Of a DNA stretch of 58,467 nt, positions 8,937 through 17,902 are shown piece after piece. Position numbers and translations under genes: made by a program. Every line of letters begins with the position of its first letter. Position 1 is the first letter of the stretch. This DNA comes from Mycolicibacter arupensis (GTDB lineage Bacteria > Actinomycetota > Actinomycetes > Mycobacteriales > Mycobacteriaceae), in contig NZ_MVHH01000027.1 of NCBI RefSeq assembly GCF_002086515.1, forward strand, positions 1 through 58,467. Reading direction: 5' to 3'. Below the pieces are notes generated by a model. That model did not search any database and was not told the DNA's origin. It saw only the letters and a list, made by a program, of their open reading frames with translations.

Positions 8937-9424
8937 CCGAATCCACCGATGATGTGGTCGTCATCCACACCGACGGTGGATGCCGGCCCAACCCGGGCCC
9001 CGGTGGTTGGGGTGCGGTGCTGCGCATGCGCCACCACGTGCGCGAGATGTGCGGTGGCGAGCCAGGGGAGACCAGCAACAACCGGATGGAGCTGACCGCT
9101 CCGATCGCGGCCCTCGAGGCCCTCACCCGGCCCGTGGTGGTGCATCTGCACACCGACAGCACCTACGTTCGCAACGGCATCACCAAATGGGTGACGGGCT
9201 GGGAACGTAACGGCTGGCTCACCGCTGCTAAGCAGCCGGTGAAGAACGTCGACCTGTGGCAACGGCTGCAGGCCGCCTGCGCGCGTCACCAGGTCGAGTG
9301 GTTCTGGGTGAAAGGCCATTCGGGAGTTGCCGACAACGAGTTGGCCGATGAGTTGGCGACGAGGGGCCTGCGGGAAGCGATCGCCGCTTCGGCCAAGCGC
9401 GCCGCGGCCGGAGACCCTTCCTAG
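8933..9424 (+). CDS. rnhA: Ribonuclease HI
   Basis: A 163-aa enzyme that cuts the RNA strand of RNA-DNA hybrids. The DEDD catalytic set is complete: Asp in [19 protein letters not shown], Glu in NNRMELTA, Asp in LHTDSTYV and the final Asp in [12 protein letters not shown]. The basic handle region [21 protein letters not shown] is also present. The start ATG overlaps the stop of the VOC gene by ATGA. The length suits a stand-alone bacterial RNase HI rather than the Rv2228c-type two-domain fusion. Confidence 0.95.
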   Translation: MTESTDDVVVIHTDGGCRPNPGPGGWGAVLRMRHHVREMCGGEPGETSNNRMELTAPIAALEALTRPVVVHLHTDSTYVRNGITKWVTGWERNGWLTAAKQPVKNVDLWQRLQAACARHQVEWFWVKGHSGVADNELADELATRGLREAIAASAKRAAAGDPS

Positions 9425-9427
9425 CGG

Positions 9428-9784
9428 TCAGCCGCCCACCGCGGCGAGGTAGCCCGCCATGCCCGCGGCGCACGCCGCGGCGGTCAGCCCCAACGTCGCT
9501 AGGGCGAACGGCCAGGCCAGGTTACGGCGGGCCAGCCGCACGATGGTCACGATCGCGCCGATCACGCAGACCACGGCAGCCGCCGCGAATCCGGCCATGA
9601 TTGCCGTGACCCCCGCATCGATATTGCAGGTCGTGGGCGGACAGTTGTCGGTGAAAGCCATCATGAACAGCCCCAGAGTCGCGGCCACACCGCCGCCGAC
9701 GACCGTCAGCACCAGTGCCGCCAGGGAACCAAGGAGATCGCCACGCGAGATCGGCGGCTTCGGCGGAGGGTGGCTGGGGTACAT
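9428..9784 (-). CDS. Small three-helix membrane protein
   Basis: Unrecognised 118-aa protein: a Pro-rich cytoplasmic N-terminus (YPSHPPPKPPISR), then hydrophobic segments at about 18-44, 57-82 and 90-115. The loop after helix 1 holds a cysteine pair (DNCPPTTCN) that could form a disulfide outside the membrane. ATG 9784 was taken; GTG 9790, two codons earlier, is equally possible. It converges on rnhA with only 3 bp between stops. Function unknown. Confidence 0.6.
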   Translation of the reverse strand: MYPSHPPPKPPISRGDLLGSLAALVLTVVGGGVAATLGLFMMAFTDNCPPTTCNIDAGVTAIMAGFAAAAVVCVIGAIVTIVRLARRNLAWPFALATLGLTAAACAAGMAGYLAAVGG

Positions 9785-9922
9785 CCTCACGGATGTTACC
9801 GACGGCCGTGCTCGTCTGGCGCGGTTCGGTCGCCGTGACTCCTACGGCTAGGAGCCATGACATTGACCCGCACGCCCGTCGCTCGTAGTTTGAAGATCTG
9901 TTGGTAAACAGGGAGGTTTCGC

Positions 9923-10468
9923 GTGGTAGGGCGGGCACTGGCAGCGGCGATCACCTCAGTGGTTGTGCTGACGGCAACCCCGAGCGCCGCGGCGACACCG
10001 GATTACCCCGATGTGGACTCCCTGATCGACGACAGTGGGCCACAGCCCGTGTCGGTCAGCGAGCTGCAACAGCTGCCTCCCGCCGCCTTCGCCACCGAGT
10101 CCGGGCTGGTCTGCCGGATGCGCCAGGGCAGGATCACCCACGAACTCAGGTGTGCCGGCGACATTCCGGGTGCACCGCCGGACGCCGGATCGGTCGAGCT
10201 GCCGGGAATCTATGGAAAGGCAAGTGTGCCGGCACGTTTCCTGCCCGCCCCGCCGGACGCCCTGGCCGCGGGAAGCTCGGTCGAACAGCTTCCGGCGGGC
10301 CACAAGATCGTGCTCTGGGACTTTTCGCCCGCCCATTCGATGGTCTGTGGCGTGCCGCCGTCCACCGACTTGGTCTGCGTGCTCAAAGAGCCCCAGGTGC
10401 CCGACACGGTGAGTCCGGTCATCAGCCACGGCTTTGTCATCGCCGCGCCGCAGAGCTGGGTCTTCTAG
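9923..10468 (+). CDS. Secreted four-cysteine protein, paralogue B
   Basis: A 181-aa secreted protein, paralogue of the one at 6715-7272. The signal peptide ends near SAAA (about residue 24). Cysteines lie at 64, 77, 142 and 152 with nearly the same spacing as the paralogue. Shared segments include IDDSGPQP, PGAPPD, AGHKIVLWDFSP and the C-terminus SHGFVIAAPQSWVF. GTG 9923 is preceded by GGGAGG. It converges on an SDR gene 4 bp away. The duplicates are separated by about 2.6 kb holding DUF4436, VOC, rnhA and a membrane gene. Function unknown. Confidence 0.8.
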   Translation: MVGRALAAAITSVVVLTATPSAAATPDYPDVDSLIDDSGPQPVSVSELQQLPPAAFATESGLVCRMRQGRITHELRCAGDIPGAPPDAGSVELPGIYGKASVPARFLPAPPDALAAGSSVEQLPAGHKIVLWDFSPAHSMVCGVPPSTDLVCVLKEPQVPDTVSPVISHGFVIAAPQSWVF

Positions 10469-10472
10469 AGCC

Positions 10473-11210
10473 TCACGGATGCCGCGCGGTGACGCCACCG
10501 TCGACGACCAGCTGGGTGCCGGTGATGAACGACGCCCGCGCTGACATCAAGAACGCCACCGCCTGGGCGACTTCCTCTGGGGCGCCGATCCGGCCCAGCG
10601 GTGCGGCGGCCACAAAGCCGGCGGCGACTTCGGGCACGTCGAGTGCGATCTGCAGCATCGGGGTCTCGATGAACCCCGGGCAGACCGCGTTGACGCGGAT
10701 ACCGGCAGGCCCCAACTGGGCGGCCATCGACTTGGTGAGCCCCAGCAGTCCGGCCTTGGAAGCGCAGTAGGCGGGAATGAAAGGGTTGGCGGTCAGGCCC
10801 TCGATGCTGGAAATGCCCACCACGGCAGGCCCGCCGCCGGCGCGAACGACAGCTTCCAAGTGCGGCAGGAGCAACTGCACCAGCATGGCCTGGGCGCGCA
10901 GGTTGACGGCCATGACCGCATCCCACGATTGGCCGGTATAGGCACCCACGGGTTCGGGGAGAACCCGGCCCGCGGCGTGCACCAGCCCGTCGATGCCGTC
11001 GAGTGCCTCGGCTGCGGCGGCCACCGCGCCAGGCAGTGCGGCGTCGTCACAGACGTCGACGACGGCGCCGGGCATACCCAGCTCCTGGGCCACATCGTGA
11101 ACGCCAGGGGCTATGTCCCACAATGCAACCCGACGACCTTCGGCAACCAGCTCCCGCGCGCAGGCCCGGCCGATCCCCGATGCGGCCCCGGTGATCACGA
11201 CTCCGCTCAA
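10473..11210 (-). CDS. Short-chain dehydrogenase/reductase
   Basis: A 245-aa classical SDR oxidoreductase. Motifs: ITGAASGIG cofactor loop near the N-terminus, VHAAG, catalytic Ser in VGISSIEG, Tyr and Lys in AYCASKAGL, then CPGFIETPM. I place the start at TTG 11210: it has AAGGAG 7 bases upstream and overlaps the stop of the upstream monooxygenase (TTGA), so the two are translationally coupled. A likely role is alcohol/ketone interconversion feeding or following the Baeyer-Villiger reaction; the substrate is not deducible. Confidence 0.87.
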   Translation of the reverse strand: MSGVVITGAASGIGRACARELVAEGRRVALWDIAPGVHDVAQELGMPGAVVDVCDDAALPGAVAAAAEALDGIDGLVHAAGRVLPEPVGAYTGQSWDAVMAVNLRAQAMLVQLLLPHLEAVVRAGGGPAVVGISSIEGLTANPFIPAYCASKAGLLGLTKSMAAQLGPAGIRVNAVCPGFIETPMLQIALDVPEVAAGFVAAAPLGRIGAPEEVAQAVAFLMSARASFITGTQLVVDGGVTARHP

Positions 11211-13141
11211 CTCGGTACTCCTTGGGTGATGACGAACTGCGACCAATCCGGCTCACGCACCGCCGACCAGTACTCATCGAGCCGCCACGGGCTCACGGTA
11301 TGGATCTCCCCGTCGGCGTTCTTGAAATAGGAATGCTTGATCGATGGATGTGCCCACACGGTCTGTGCGATGGCTTCCTGGGTGGCCCGATGCCACTCGG
11401 CGGCCGCCTCAGCCGACGGTTCGATCGAGTGCAGTCCCTCGCCGGCGAGCTTGGCCAGGCAGGCATCGATGTAGCGCATCTCCAGCTCGGAGTTGAAGAT
11501 CAGGCTGCCGCCGTGTGCCAGGTGCGCCCCGGGCCCGTAGAGCAGAAAGAAATTGGGGAACCTGGGCACCGTGATGCCCAGATACGCATAGGGCCTGGTG
11601 CCCCACAGCGTGTGCAGGTCGGTGCCATCGCGGCCGGTGACACGCATCGGCCAGAGCACCTCGGTGTGCCGAAAACCGGTGGCGTAGATGATCACATCCA
11701 CCTCGTGGAGCACGCCGTCCTCGGTCTGCACGGCCTGCGGCGTGATCCGGCGAATGGGTTCGCGGTTGAGGTCGACGTTGTCGCGGCGCAGGGTCTTGAG
11801 CCACGTGCCGTTGTCCTGCAGGGTGCGCTTTCCGGTGGCCGGATAGTCGGGCAGAACCTTGGCCAGCAACTCCTGGTCGTCGCCCACCTGATCGGTGATC
11901 CAGCCGGTGAACATCTGCCGGGCCAGCGCGTTGATCTCACTGACGGCGAAGTCCTGGTCGGGATAGTCCGGGTCGACCCGGGCGGCCTCCAGGCCCTTGT
12001 CGGCGCCAGGCCACAACAGCAGGAACCGATACCAGCGGCCGTAGAACGGCAGATGCTCCAAGGCCCAGCGCACCCCGTCGTCCACCGGGTCGTGATACAT
12101 CGGGTTGGGGAACATCCACTGAGCGGTGCGTTGAAATACCGTGAGGTGGGCGACCTTCTCGGCTATCGCGGGCGCGATCTGAAACCCACTGGCGCCCGCC
12201 CCGATCAACGCCACCCGCTTGCCGGCCAGGTCGACGCTGTGATCCCACGCCGCGGAATGAAACGCCGGCCCGGCGAAACTGTCGGCCCCGTCGAGGTCGG
12301 GCAGCTGCGGCCGGTTGAGCTGGCCGACAGCGGTGATCACCGCGCGCGCCGCCAGGGTGGACGTCGAGCCGTCACCGCGCAGGGTCAGCGTCCAGGTCCC
12401 ACCTTCCTCGTCCCAGGCGGCATCGGTGACCTCGGTTCCCCACCGAATATGCTTCTCCAGGCCGTGTTTGGTCACTAGGCCAGCGAAATACGCCCGCAGC
12501 TCGGGCTGTTCGGCGAAGTAGTGTCCCCAGCTGTTGTTGGGTTCAAAGCTGTAGCAGTAGAAATGGTTCGCCACGTCCACCCGGGCTCCCGGATAGTCGT
12601 TCTCCCACCACGTTCCGCCGGCGCCCGCGTTCTTCTCGACGATCGTGAAAGGGATTCCCGCCTGCGTCAACCGGATACCGGCCAGCACGCCCGATTCGCC
12701 GCAGCCGATCACCACCACCGGAAGCTCTGCCGCGCGGGAAGGTTCCACGGGCGCGGGGCTTCGTGGATCGCGGCCCTCAAGATCGAGCTCCTCGGCGAGC
12801 AGGCCCAGGTAGGCGTCCGGCACGATCTCGCAGGCCGCCCAGTCCATCATCTCCTTGACCAGGGCGGGCGGCAGCGGGGCCGGTTGTGGGCAGCCCCGGT
12901 CGCGATAGTCCACGATCACTTGCAGTGCCTCAGCGCGGGCGCGCGCCTTGTCGTCCTCGGACATGAAGCCCTGGATCTCGTTGAGGAAGATCCCGTTCTG
13001 GCGGAAGTCCCGAATGAAGCGTGGGTCACCGGTGATGTGCACGCACGACAGCAGCAGGGTGGGGATCGACACGTGTTCCAGGGCGGCGGCGATCTCGGAA
13101 TCCGCAGTGGTGAACGGTTCCCCGGCGTAGCGGTTGCGCAA
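11207..13141 (-). CDS. Flavin-dependent Baeyer-Villiger monooxygenase with N-terminal extension
   Basis: A 644-aa class B flavoprotein monooxygenase that would insert oxygen next to a ketone using FAD and NADPH. The FAD Rossmann motif is IGCGESG (145-151), the type I BVMO fingerprint F-A-G-x3-H-x3-W-D spans 289-300, and the NADPH Rossmann motif is GAGASG (314-319). An extra helical region of about 140 residues precedes the FAD domain, as in 4-hydroxyacetophenone monooxygenase (also about 640 aa), so that subgroup is likely. The start is TTG 13141 with a GAGGGAGAGG stretch about 10 bases upstream. The downstream SDR overlaps by 4 bases, giving a ketone/alcohol/ester catabolic pair. Confidence 0.88.
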   Translation of the reverse strand: MRNRYAGEPFTTADSEIAAALEHVSIPTLLLSCVHITGDPRFIRDFRQNGIFLNEIQGFMSEDDKARARAEALQVIVDYRDRGCPQPAPLPPALVKEMMDWAACEIVPDAYLGLLAEELDLEGRDPRSPAPVEPSRAAELPVVVIGCGESGVLAGIRLTQAGIPFTIVEKNAGAGGTWWENDYPGARVDVANHFYCYSFEPNNSWGHYFAEQPELRAYFAGLVTKHGLEKHIRWGTEVTDAAWDEEGGTWTLTLRGDGSTSTLAARAVITAVGQLNRPQLPDLDGADSFAGPAFHSAAWDHSVDLAGKRVALIGAGASGFQIAPAIAEKVAHLTVFQRTAQWMFPNPMYHDPVDDGVRWALEHLPFYGRWYRFLLLWPGADKGLEAARVDPDYPDQDFAVSEINALARQMFTGWITDQVGDDQELLAKVLPDYPATGKRTLQDNGTWLKTLRRDNVDLNREPIRRITPQAVQTEDGVLHEVDVIIYATGFRHTEVLWPMRVTGRDGTDLHTLWGTRPYAYLGITVPRFPNFFLLYGPGAHLAHGGSLIFNSELEMRYIDACLAKLAGEGLHSIEPSAEAAAEWHRATQEAIAQTVWAHPSIKHSYFKNADGEIHTVSPWRLDEYWSAVREPDWSQFVITQGVPS

Positions 13142-13244
13142 CAGCCCGACCCTCTCCCTCTATTCGCTACTGTGCGACGCGAAATTGTCTGGGACGATAC
13201 GCGAGGCGCAGGGGCGGATCAAGGACGTAACCGGGGCGGTGCGT

Positions 13245-14186
13245 TCACCCGCTGGCCGAGTCGACCTTCGCGACGATCGATTTGAGGATGTCAGGTGCGG
13301 CATTCGGCGGGACGCTGATTCCGCAGACATCGGCCTGGGCGATGATGTTGTTGCGCATGGTCATGGCGTCCTGGCACATCCACCCGCCGCCGCCCTCGCT
13401 GATCGCGGTCGTCTTGACGATGCCGTCGGAGTCGGTGACCTCGGTGATGGTCCAGAAAACGCGCTGCTCATTCTCGCCCGGGGTGACCGTCATGTTGAGG
13501 GTACGACCGCCACACTTCTTCCAGCGCTCGTTCTGCTTGGCGTAGAAGGTCTGGGCCATCTGGGCTTGCGGGAAGGCCGCCACCGATACCAGCAGGCCGT
13601 GCTTGAGCTCGTTGGTGTCCATATCGGGTGGGCTGTACCAGCGTTGCCAACGAATGGCCGTCCACCCGGTGCCCGCGTACACGGGACCCGAGGCGACCGA
13701 ACTGATGCCCTGGCAGTCCGCGTCGACCACGGTGGCGTCGTCCATCGCCTCACCGTTGGCGACGACACCGAGCTCAGGATCGGAGACCGCCGCAGCCAGC
13801 GTCTCTTGCTTCGGCAACAAGCCCTCGATCTTGGCCGAGGGCACGGGTGCCTTGTCCGAAGAGGCGGTGGACGTCGTGGTCGTGGTCGTGGTGGTGGAGG
13901 TCGACGACTTCGTGGCCGATTTGGCTGAGTTGTGATGGCTGCCGCGTCCGGACACCGACATGGTGATCACGACGCCGATCACGGCGATCACGGCGACGGC
14001 GGCCAGCACTGCCCACAGGGTTCGGCGGTTGGGTCCATGCGGTCCTGGCGGGGGTCCGCCGAGCCCAGGCGGCAGCAGTGGCGGTGGGTAGTGGCCCCCC
14101 GGGGCAGGGGGAAGCGGCCGGTTCATCGGCGGCCCGAACGGCGGCTGGTTGTACGGATTGGGCCTCGGACCGTGCGGTTCGCTCAT
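13245..14186 (-). CDS. PknH-like sensor-domain membrane protein without kinase
   Basis: A 313-aa protein: Pro/Gly-rich cytoplasmic N-terminus (1-52), one transmembrane helix (about 57-77), a Ser/Thr-rich linker (86-113) and an extracellular domain of about 195 residues. That domain has four cysteines (DADCQG, KKCGG, WMCQD, DVCGI) and matches the extracellular PknH_C sensor fold with its two disulfides. No kinase motif is present. ATG 14186 was chosen over the ATG four codons upstream. It is transcribed away from the rhomboid-like gene, sharing an 80-bp upstream region. The ligand is unknown; similar domains occur in PknH and LppH-type lipoproteins. Confidence 0.8.
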   Translation of the reverse strand: MSEPHGPRPNPYNQPPFGPPMNRPLPPAPGGHYPPPLLPPGLGGPPPGPHGPNRRTLWAVLAAVAVIAVIGVVITMSVSGRGSHHNSAKSATKSSTSTTTTTTTTSTASSDKAPVPSAKIEGLLPKQETLAAAVSDPELGVVANGEAMDDATVVDADCQGISSVASGPVYAGTGWTAIRWQRWYSPPDMDTNELKHGLLVSVAAFPQAQMAQTFYAKQNERWKKCGGRTLNMTVTPGENEQRVFWTITEVTDSDGIVKTTAISEGGGGWMCQDAMTMRNNIIAQADVCGISVPPNAAPDILKSIVAKVDSASG

Positions 14187-14266
14187 TGGTGCCCCCACAT
14201 CCCCTCGGGGCCTACCGCAGGCGGACGGCCCGATTTTTCACAGAGGTTATCAGCGGTTGGTCTGTC

Positions 14267-14944
14267 ATGGTCCGTAGTGACCGTGCGACGCTGTACGCCG
14301 TGGCGGACGTCAGAACGCGCCTGGCAGCGGTGTGGCACTTCGTGCACACCGCGCCACTGACCTACCTGTGGCTGGCCGCACTGGGGGTCACCACGGTCAT
14401 TCAGCACCTGGTCGGGCGCCGTCTGCACACCATGCTCGTGGAGCAGTCCACCAACCTGCATCACCTGGCTACCGACCCGTTGGAGGTCCTGGTCTCGAGC
14501 CTGCTGTGGATCGACGGCAAGGACTGGTCGCCGTATCTGGTGCTGTTCACGCTGTTTCTGGCACCGGCCGAACACTGGCTGGGCCACCTGCGGTGGCTGA
14601 TGGTCGGACTGTTGTCCCACATCGGTGCGACCTACGTCAGCGAAGGTGCGCTCTACGTGCTGATCCACCTGCATCGCGAGTCCGAGCGGCTCACCTATGC
14701 GCGCGATATCGGGGTCAGCTACTTCCTGGCGGGAGTGATGGCGGTGCTGACCTATCGGATCCGCCCGCCGTGGCGTTACGGCTACGTGGCCCTGCTGCTG
14801 ATCATCTTCGCAGTCCCACTTGCCATCAACCCCGACTTCACCGCGGTCGGCCACGCCGCGGCCGTACTGATCGGATTGTGCTGTTACCCGCTGACCCGCC
14901 ACCATCCGCTGCGACATCCGGCGAGCAACGCCGACGGCCACTAG
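14267..14944 (+). CDS. Rhomboid-like membrane protein, probably non-proteolytic (Rv3434c counterpart)
   Basis: A 225-aa membrane protein with about six transmembrane segments and a rhomboid-like layout. Helix 1 is followed by a long loop (QSTNLHHLATDPLEVLVSS), then a helix containing LLSHIGATYVSEG and a last helix with GHAAAVLIG. In active rhomboids the fourth helix carries GxSG with the nucleophile Ser; here the equivalent reads GATY, so the serine is absent while the late His is kept. Its place just before nnrD matches Rv3434c (237 aa). ATG 14267 was chosen because upstream codons are Pro/Arg-rich and belong to the divergent region. A non-catalytic scaffold is inference. Confidence 0.68.
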   Translation: MVRSDRATLYAVADVRTRLAAVWHFVHTAPLTYLWLAALGVTTVIQHLVGRRLHTMLVEQSTNLHHLATDPLEVLVSSLLWIDGKDWSPYLVLFTLFLAPAEHWLGHLRWLMVGLLSHIGATYVSEGALYVLIHLHRESERLTYARDIGVSYFLAGVMAVLTYRIRPPWRYGYVALLLIIFAVPLAINPDFTAVGHAAAVLIGLCCYPLTRHHPLRHPASNADGH

Positions 14945-14977
14945 CCTGACTATCGCGAGCAGGGCGAGGAGGCCACA

Positions 14978-16399
14978 GTGCGGCACTACTACAGCGTCGA
15001 GGCCATCCGTGCCGCTGAAGCACCCCTGTTGGCCAGCCTGCCCGACGGGGTGCTGATGCGCCGGGCGGCATTCGGACTGGCGACCGCGATCGCACGGGAA
15101 CTGGCGGGGCGCACGGGCGGGGTGGCCGGGCGCAGCGTGTGCGCGGTGGTGGGTTCGGGCGACAACGGCGGTGACGCACTGTGGGCGGCAACGTTGCTGC
15201 GCCGGCGCGGTGTCGCGGCCAGCGCTGTGCTGCTGGAGCCCGAGCGTGCCCACGCCAAGGGGCTCGCGGCGTTCCGCCGTGCCGGCGGCCGGATCGTCGC
15301 TGCGGTACCGGCAGCAACGGATCTGGTGATCGACGGGGTGGTCGGAATCTCCGGGCGGGGCGCACTGCGGCCGAACGCCGCCGCGGTCTTCGCCGCGGCC
15401 GACGCGGCGGGCATCCCCGTGGTGGCGGTCGACATTCCCAGTGGCCTGGACCCACACACCGGTGCGGCGGACGGGCCCGCGGTGCATGCCGCGCTCACCG
15501 TCACCTTCGGAGGCCTCAAACCAGTGCATGCGCTGGGGCAGTGCGGGCGTGTCGAACTCATCGACATCGGGCTGGATCTGCCCGACACCGACATGCATTC
15601 CTTGACGGCGGCCGATGTCGAGGCGTGCTGGCCGGCACCTGGCCCGCGCGACGACAAATACACCCAGGGAGTCACGGGGATCCTGGCCGGATCGGCGACC
15701 TACCCCGGCGCGGCGATTCTGTGCGCCGGGGCCGCGGTGGCCAGCACATCCGGCATGGTTCGCTACGCCGGAAGCGCTGATGCACAGGTGGTTTCGCACT
15801 GGCCCGAGGTGGTGGCCGCGCCCAGTCCGGCCGCGGCCGGAAAGGTGCAGGCGTGGGCGGTGGGTCCGGGCCTGGGCACCGGTGAGCAGGCGGCGGCGGC
15901 CCTGTGGTTCGCGCTGGGCACTGACTTGCCGGTGATCGTCGACGCCGACGCGCTGACCATCCTGGCGGCTCACCCCGCCCTGGTGGCCGACCGAAGCGCG
16001 CCGACCGTGCTCACCCCTCACGCCGGCGAATACGCCCGGCTGGCCGGGCATCCACCCGGCCCCGACCGCGTGGGCGCCGCGCGCGCCCTGGCCGAGCGCT
16101 TCGGCGCCACCGTGCTGCTCAAAGGCAACGTCACCGTCATCGCCGATCCGTCCGGCCCGGTCTACCTCAACCCGGCGGGGGGATCCTGGGCGGCCACCGC
16201 GGGATCTGGCGATGTGCTTTCGGGAATGATCGGCGCCCTGCTGGCGTCGGGCCTGCCGACCGCCCACGCCGCTGCCGCCGCCGCCTTCGTCCACACCCGT
16301 GCCGCCGCGGCCTCGGCCGCCGACCCTGGACCCGGCGACACCCCGACGTCGGCGTCGCGCATCCTTGCCCACATCCGCACCGCCCTGGCCCAGCTATAG
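14978..16399 (+). CDS. nnrD: Bifunctional NAD(P)H-hydrate epimerase / ADP-dependent dehydratase
   Basis: A 473-aa repair enzyme, the same length I recall for Rv3433c. The N-terminal YjeF/NnrE domain (about 1-210; GSGDNGGDALWAA, VDIPSGLDP) interconverts the epimers of hydrated NAD(P)H. The C-terminal ribokinase-like NnrD domain (about 225-473; KYTQGVTGILAGS, DADALTILA, TPHAGEYARL, SWAATAGSGDVLSGMIGALL) dehydrates them using ADP. The last motif contains the catalytic Asp. GTG 14978 has GAGGAGG upstream. gadB starts 10 bp after the stop. Confidence 0.94.
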   Translation: MRHYYSVEAIRAAEAPLLASLPDGVLMRRAAFGLATAIARELAGRTGGVAGRSVCAVVGSGDNGGDALWAATLLRRRGVAASAVLLEPERAHAKGLAAFRRAGGRIVAAVPAATDLVIDGVVGISGRGALRPNAAAVFAAADAAGIPVVAVDIPSGLDPHTGAADGPAVHAALTVTFGGLKPVHALGQCGRVELIDIGLDLPDTDMHSLTAADVEACWPAPGPRDDKYTQGVTGILAGSATYPGAAILCAGAAVASTSGMVRYAGSADAQVVSHWPEVVAAPSPAAAGKVQAWAVGPGLGTGEQAAAALWFALGTDLPVIVDADALTILAAHPALVADRSAPTVLTPHAGEYARLAGHPPGPDRVGAARALAERFGATVLLKGNVTVIADPSGPVYLNPAGGSWAATAGSGDVLSGMIGALLASGLPTAHAAAAAAFVHTRAAAASAADPGPGDTPTSASRILAHIRTALAQL

Positions 16400-16409
16400 A
16401 GGAGAAGCA

Positions 16410-17807
16410 GTGACCCATTCCCACCCGTCCGTGCCGGCGCACGCCATCGCCCCCGCCTACACCGGACGGATGTTCACCTCCCCGGTCCCAGCGCTGCGGT
16501 TGCCCGACGACCCGATGGAGCCGCAGGCCGCCTACCGCTTCATCCACGACGAGCTGATGCTCGACGGCAGTTCTCGGCTGAACCTGGCCACCTTCGTCAC
16601 CACCTGGATGGACCCCGAGGCGTCGGCGCTGATGGCGGAGTCGTTCGACAAGAACATGATCGACAAGGACGAATACCCGGCGACGGCAGCCATCGAGCAG
16701 CGCTGCGTGTCGATGGTGGCCGATCTGTTCCACGCCGAGAACCTGCGCGACGACGACCCGGCCAGCGCTATCGGCGTATCGACGGTCGGATCCAGCGAGG
16801 CGGTCATGCTGGGCGGGCTGGCGATGAAGTGGCGTTGGCGGCAGAAACTCGAAGCCGCCGGCGAGGATTGGAAGGGCCGTACCCCAAACATGGTGATGGG
16901 GTCGAACGTTCAGGTGGTGTGGGAGAAGTTCTGCCGCTACTTCGACGTCGAACCCCGCTACCTGCCGATGGGGCAGGACCGCTACGTGATCACCCCCGAG
17001 CAGGTGGTCGACGCTGTCGACGAGAACACGATCGGTGTGGTGGCGATCCTGGGGACCACCTACACCGGTGAACTCGAACCCGTCGAGCAGATCTGTGCGG
17101 CGCTGGACACCCTGGCCACCGGCGGCGGGCCGGATGTGCCGGTGCATGTGGACGCCGCCAGCGGCGGATTCGTGGTGCCGTTCCTGCACCCGGACCTCAA
17201 ATGGGACTTCCGGCTGCCCCGGGTGGTGTCGATCAACGTCAGCGGCCACAAGTATGGGCTGACCTACCCCGGCATCGGCTTTGTGGTGTGGCGCAACGCC
17301 GAGGAGCTGCCCGACGAACTGGTGTTCCGGGTCAACTATCTCGGCGGGGACATGCCGACGTTCACGCTCAACTTCTCCCGGTCGGGAAACCAGGTGGTCG
17401 GCCAGTACTACAACTTCCTGCGGCTGGGCCGAGCCGGCTACACCGAGGTGATGCGGACCCTGTCCGACACCGCCCGCTGGTTGTCGCATCAGCTCGCCGC
17501 CTCCGAGCACTTCGAGGTGATCAGCGATGGTTCGGCGATCCCGGTGGTGAGCTGCCGGTTGGCCGGCGAGCGCGGCTACACCGAGTTCGATGTGTCCCAC
17601 GAGTTGCGGACGTTCGGCTGGCAGGTCCCAGCCTACACCATGCCCGAGGGTGCCGAGGACGTCGCTGTGCTGCGGGTGGTGGTCCGCGAGGGGCTCTCGG
17701 CCGACCTTGCCCGTGCGCTCTTCGACGACATCATGAAGTCGGTGACCACGCTGGACCGGCTCAAGCCCGCCGGCCACTTCGACGATCAGCAGCACTTCTC
17801 GCACTGA
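16410..17807 (+). CDS. gadB: Glutamate decarboxylase
   Basis: A 465-aa PLP enzyme that converts glutamate to GABA and CO2, consuming a proton in the cytosol. The PLP lysine is Lys281 in SGHKYGLTYPG; HVDAASGGF (246-254) supplies the Asp that contacts the pyridine nitrogen; STVGSSEAVMLGGLAMKWRW (124-143) shapes the phosphate site. The N-terminal helix and length are those of the Rv3432c family. GTG 16410 has GAGGAG 5 bases before it; the frame is open further upstream but only inside nnrD. It is probably co-transcribed with nnrD. No gadC-type antiporter is nearby. Confidence 0.94.
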   Translation: MTHSHPSVPAHAIAPAYTGRMFTSPVPALRLPDDPMEPQAAYRFIHDELMLDGSSRLNLATFVTTWMDPEASALMAESFDKNMIDKDEYPATAAIEQRCVSMVADLFHAENLRDDDPASAIGVSTVGSSEAVMLGGLAMKWRWRQKLEAAGEDWKGRTPNMVMGSNVQVVWEKFCRYFDVEPRYLPMGQDRYVITPEQVVDAVDENTIGVVAILGTTYTGELEPVEQICAALDTLATGGGPDVPVHVDAASGGFVVPFLHPDLKWDFRLPRVVSINVSGHKYGLTYPGIGFVVWRNAEELPDELVFRVNYLGGDMPTFTLNFSRSGNQVVGQYYNFLRLGRAGYTEVMRTLSDTARWLSHQLAASEHFEVISDGSAIPVVSCRLAGERGYTEFDVSHELRTFGWQVPAYTMPEGAEDVAVLRVVVREGLSADLARALFDDIMKSVTTLDRLKPAGHFDDQQHFSH

Positions 17808-17823
17808 GGTCTTCCGTTGCTGC

Positions 17824-17883
17824 GCCGAGTGTGCGGTTTCGTTGGCAAAACAGCGCCCATGCCAACTGAACCGCACACTCGGC
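17824..17883. repeat. Palindromic repeat, copy 1, beside the DUF559-type gene
   Basis: A 15-bp perfect inverted repeat, GCCGAGTGTGCGGTT at 17824-17838 and its complement at 17869-17883. An inner pair, GTTGGCA (17841-17847) and TGCCAAC (17860-17866), lies in the loop. It lies between the stops of gadB and the converging nuclease gene. A diverged copy lies beyond the other end of that gene (18846-18904). Confidence 0.85.
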
Positions 17884-17902
17884 GTGGCGGCTCACCGGGC
17901 GG

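Noticed and set aside
14183..16372. 729-aa open frame antisense to nnrD
   Set aside because: Composition (Arg/Gly/His-rich) is that of GC-skew artefact, and nnrD on the plus strand has full catalytic motifs.
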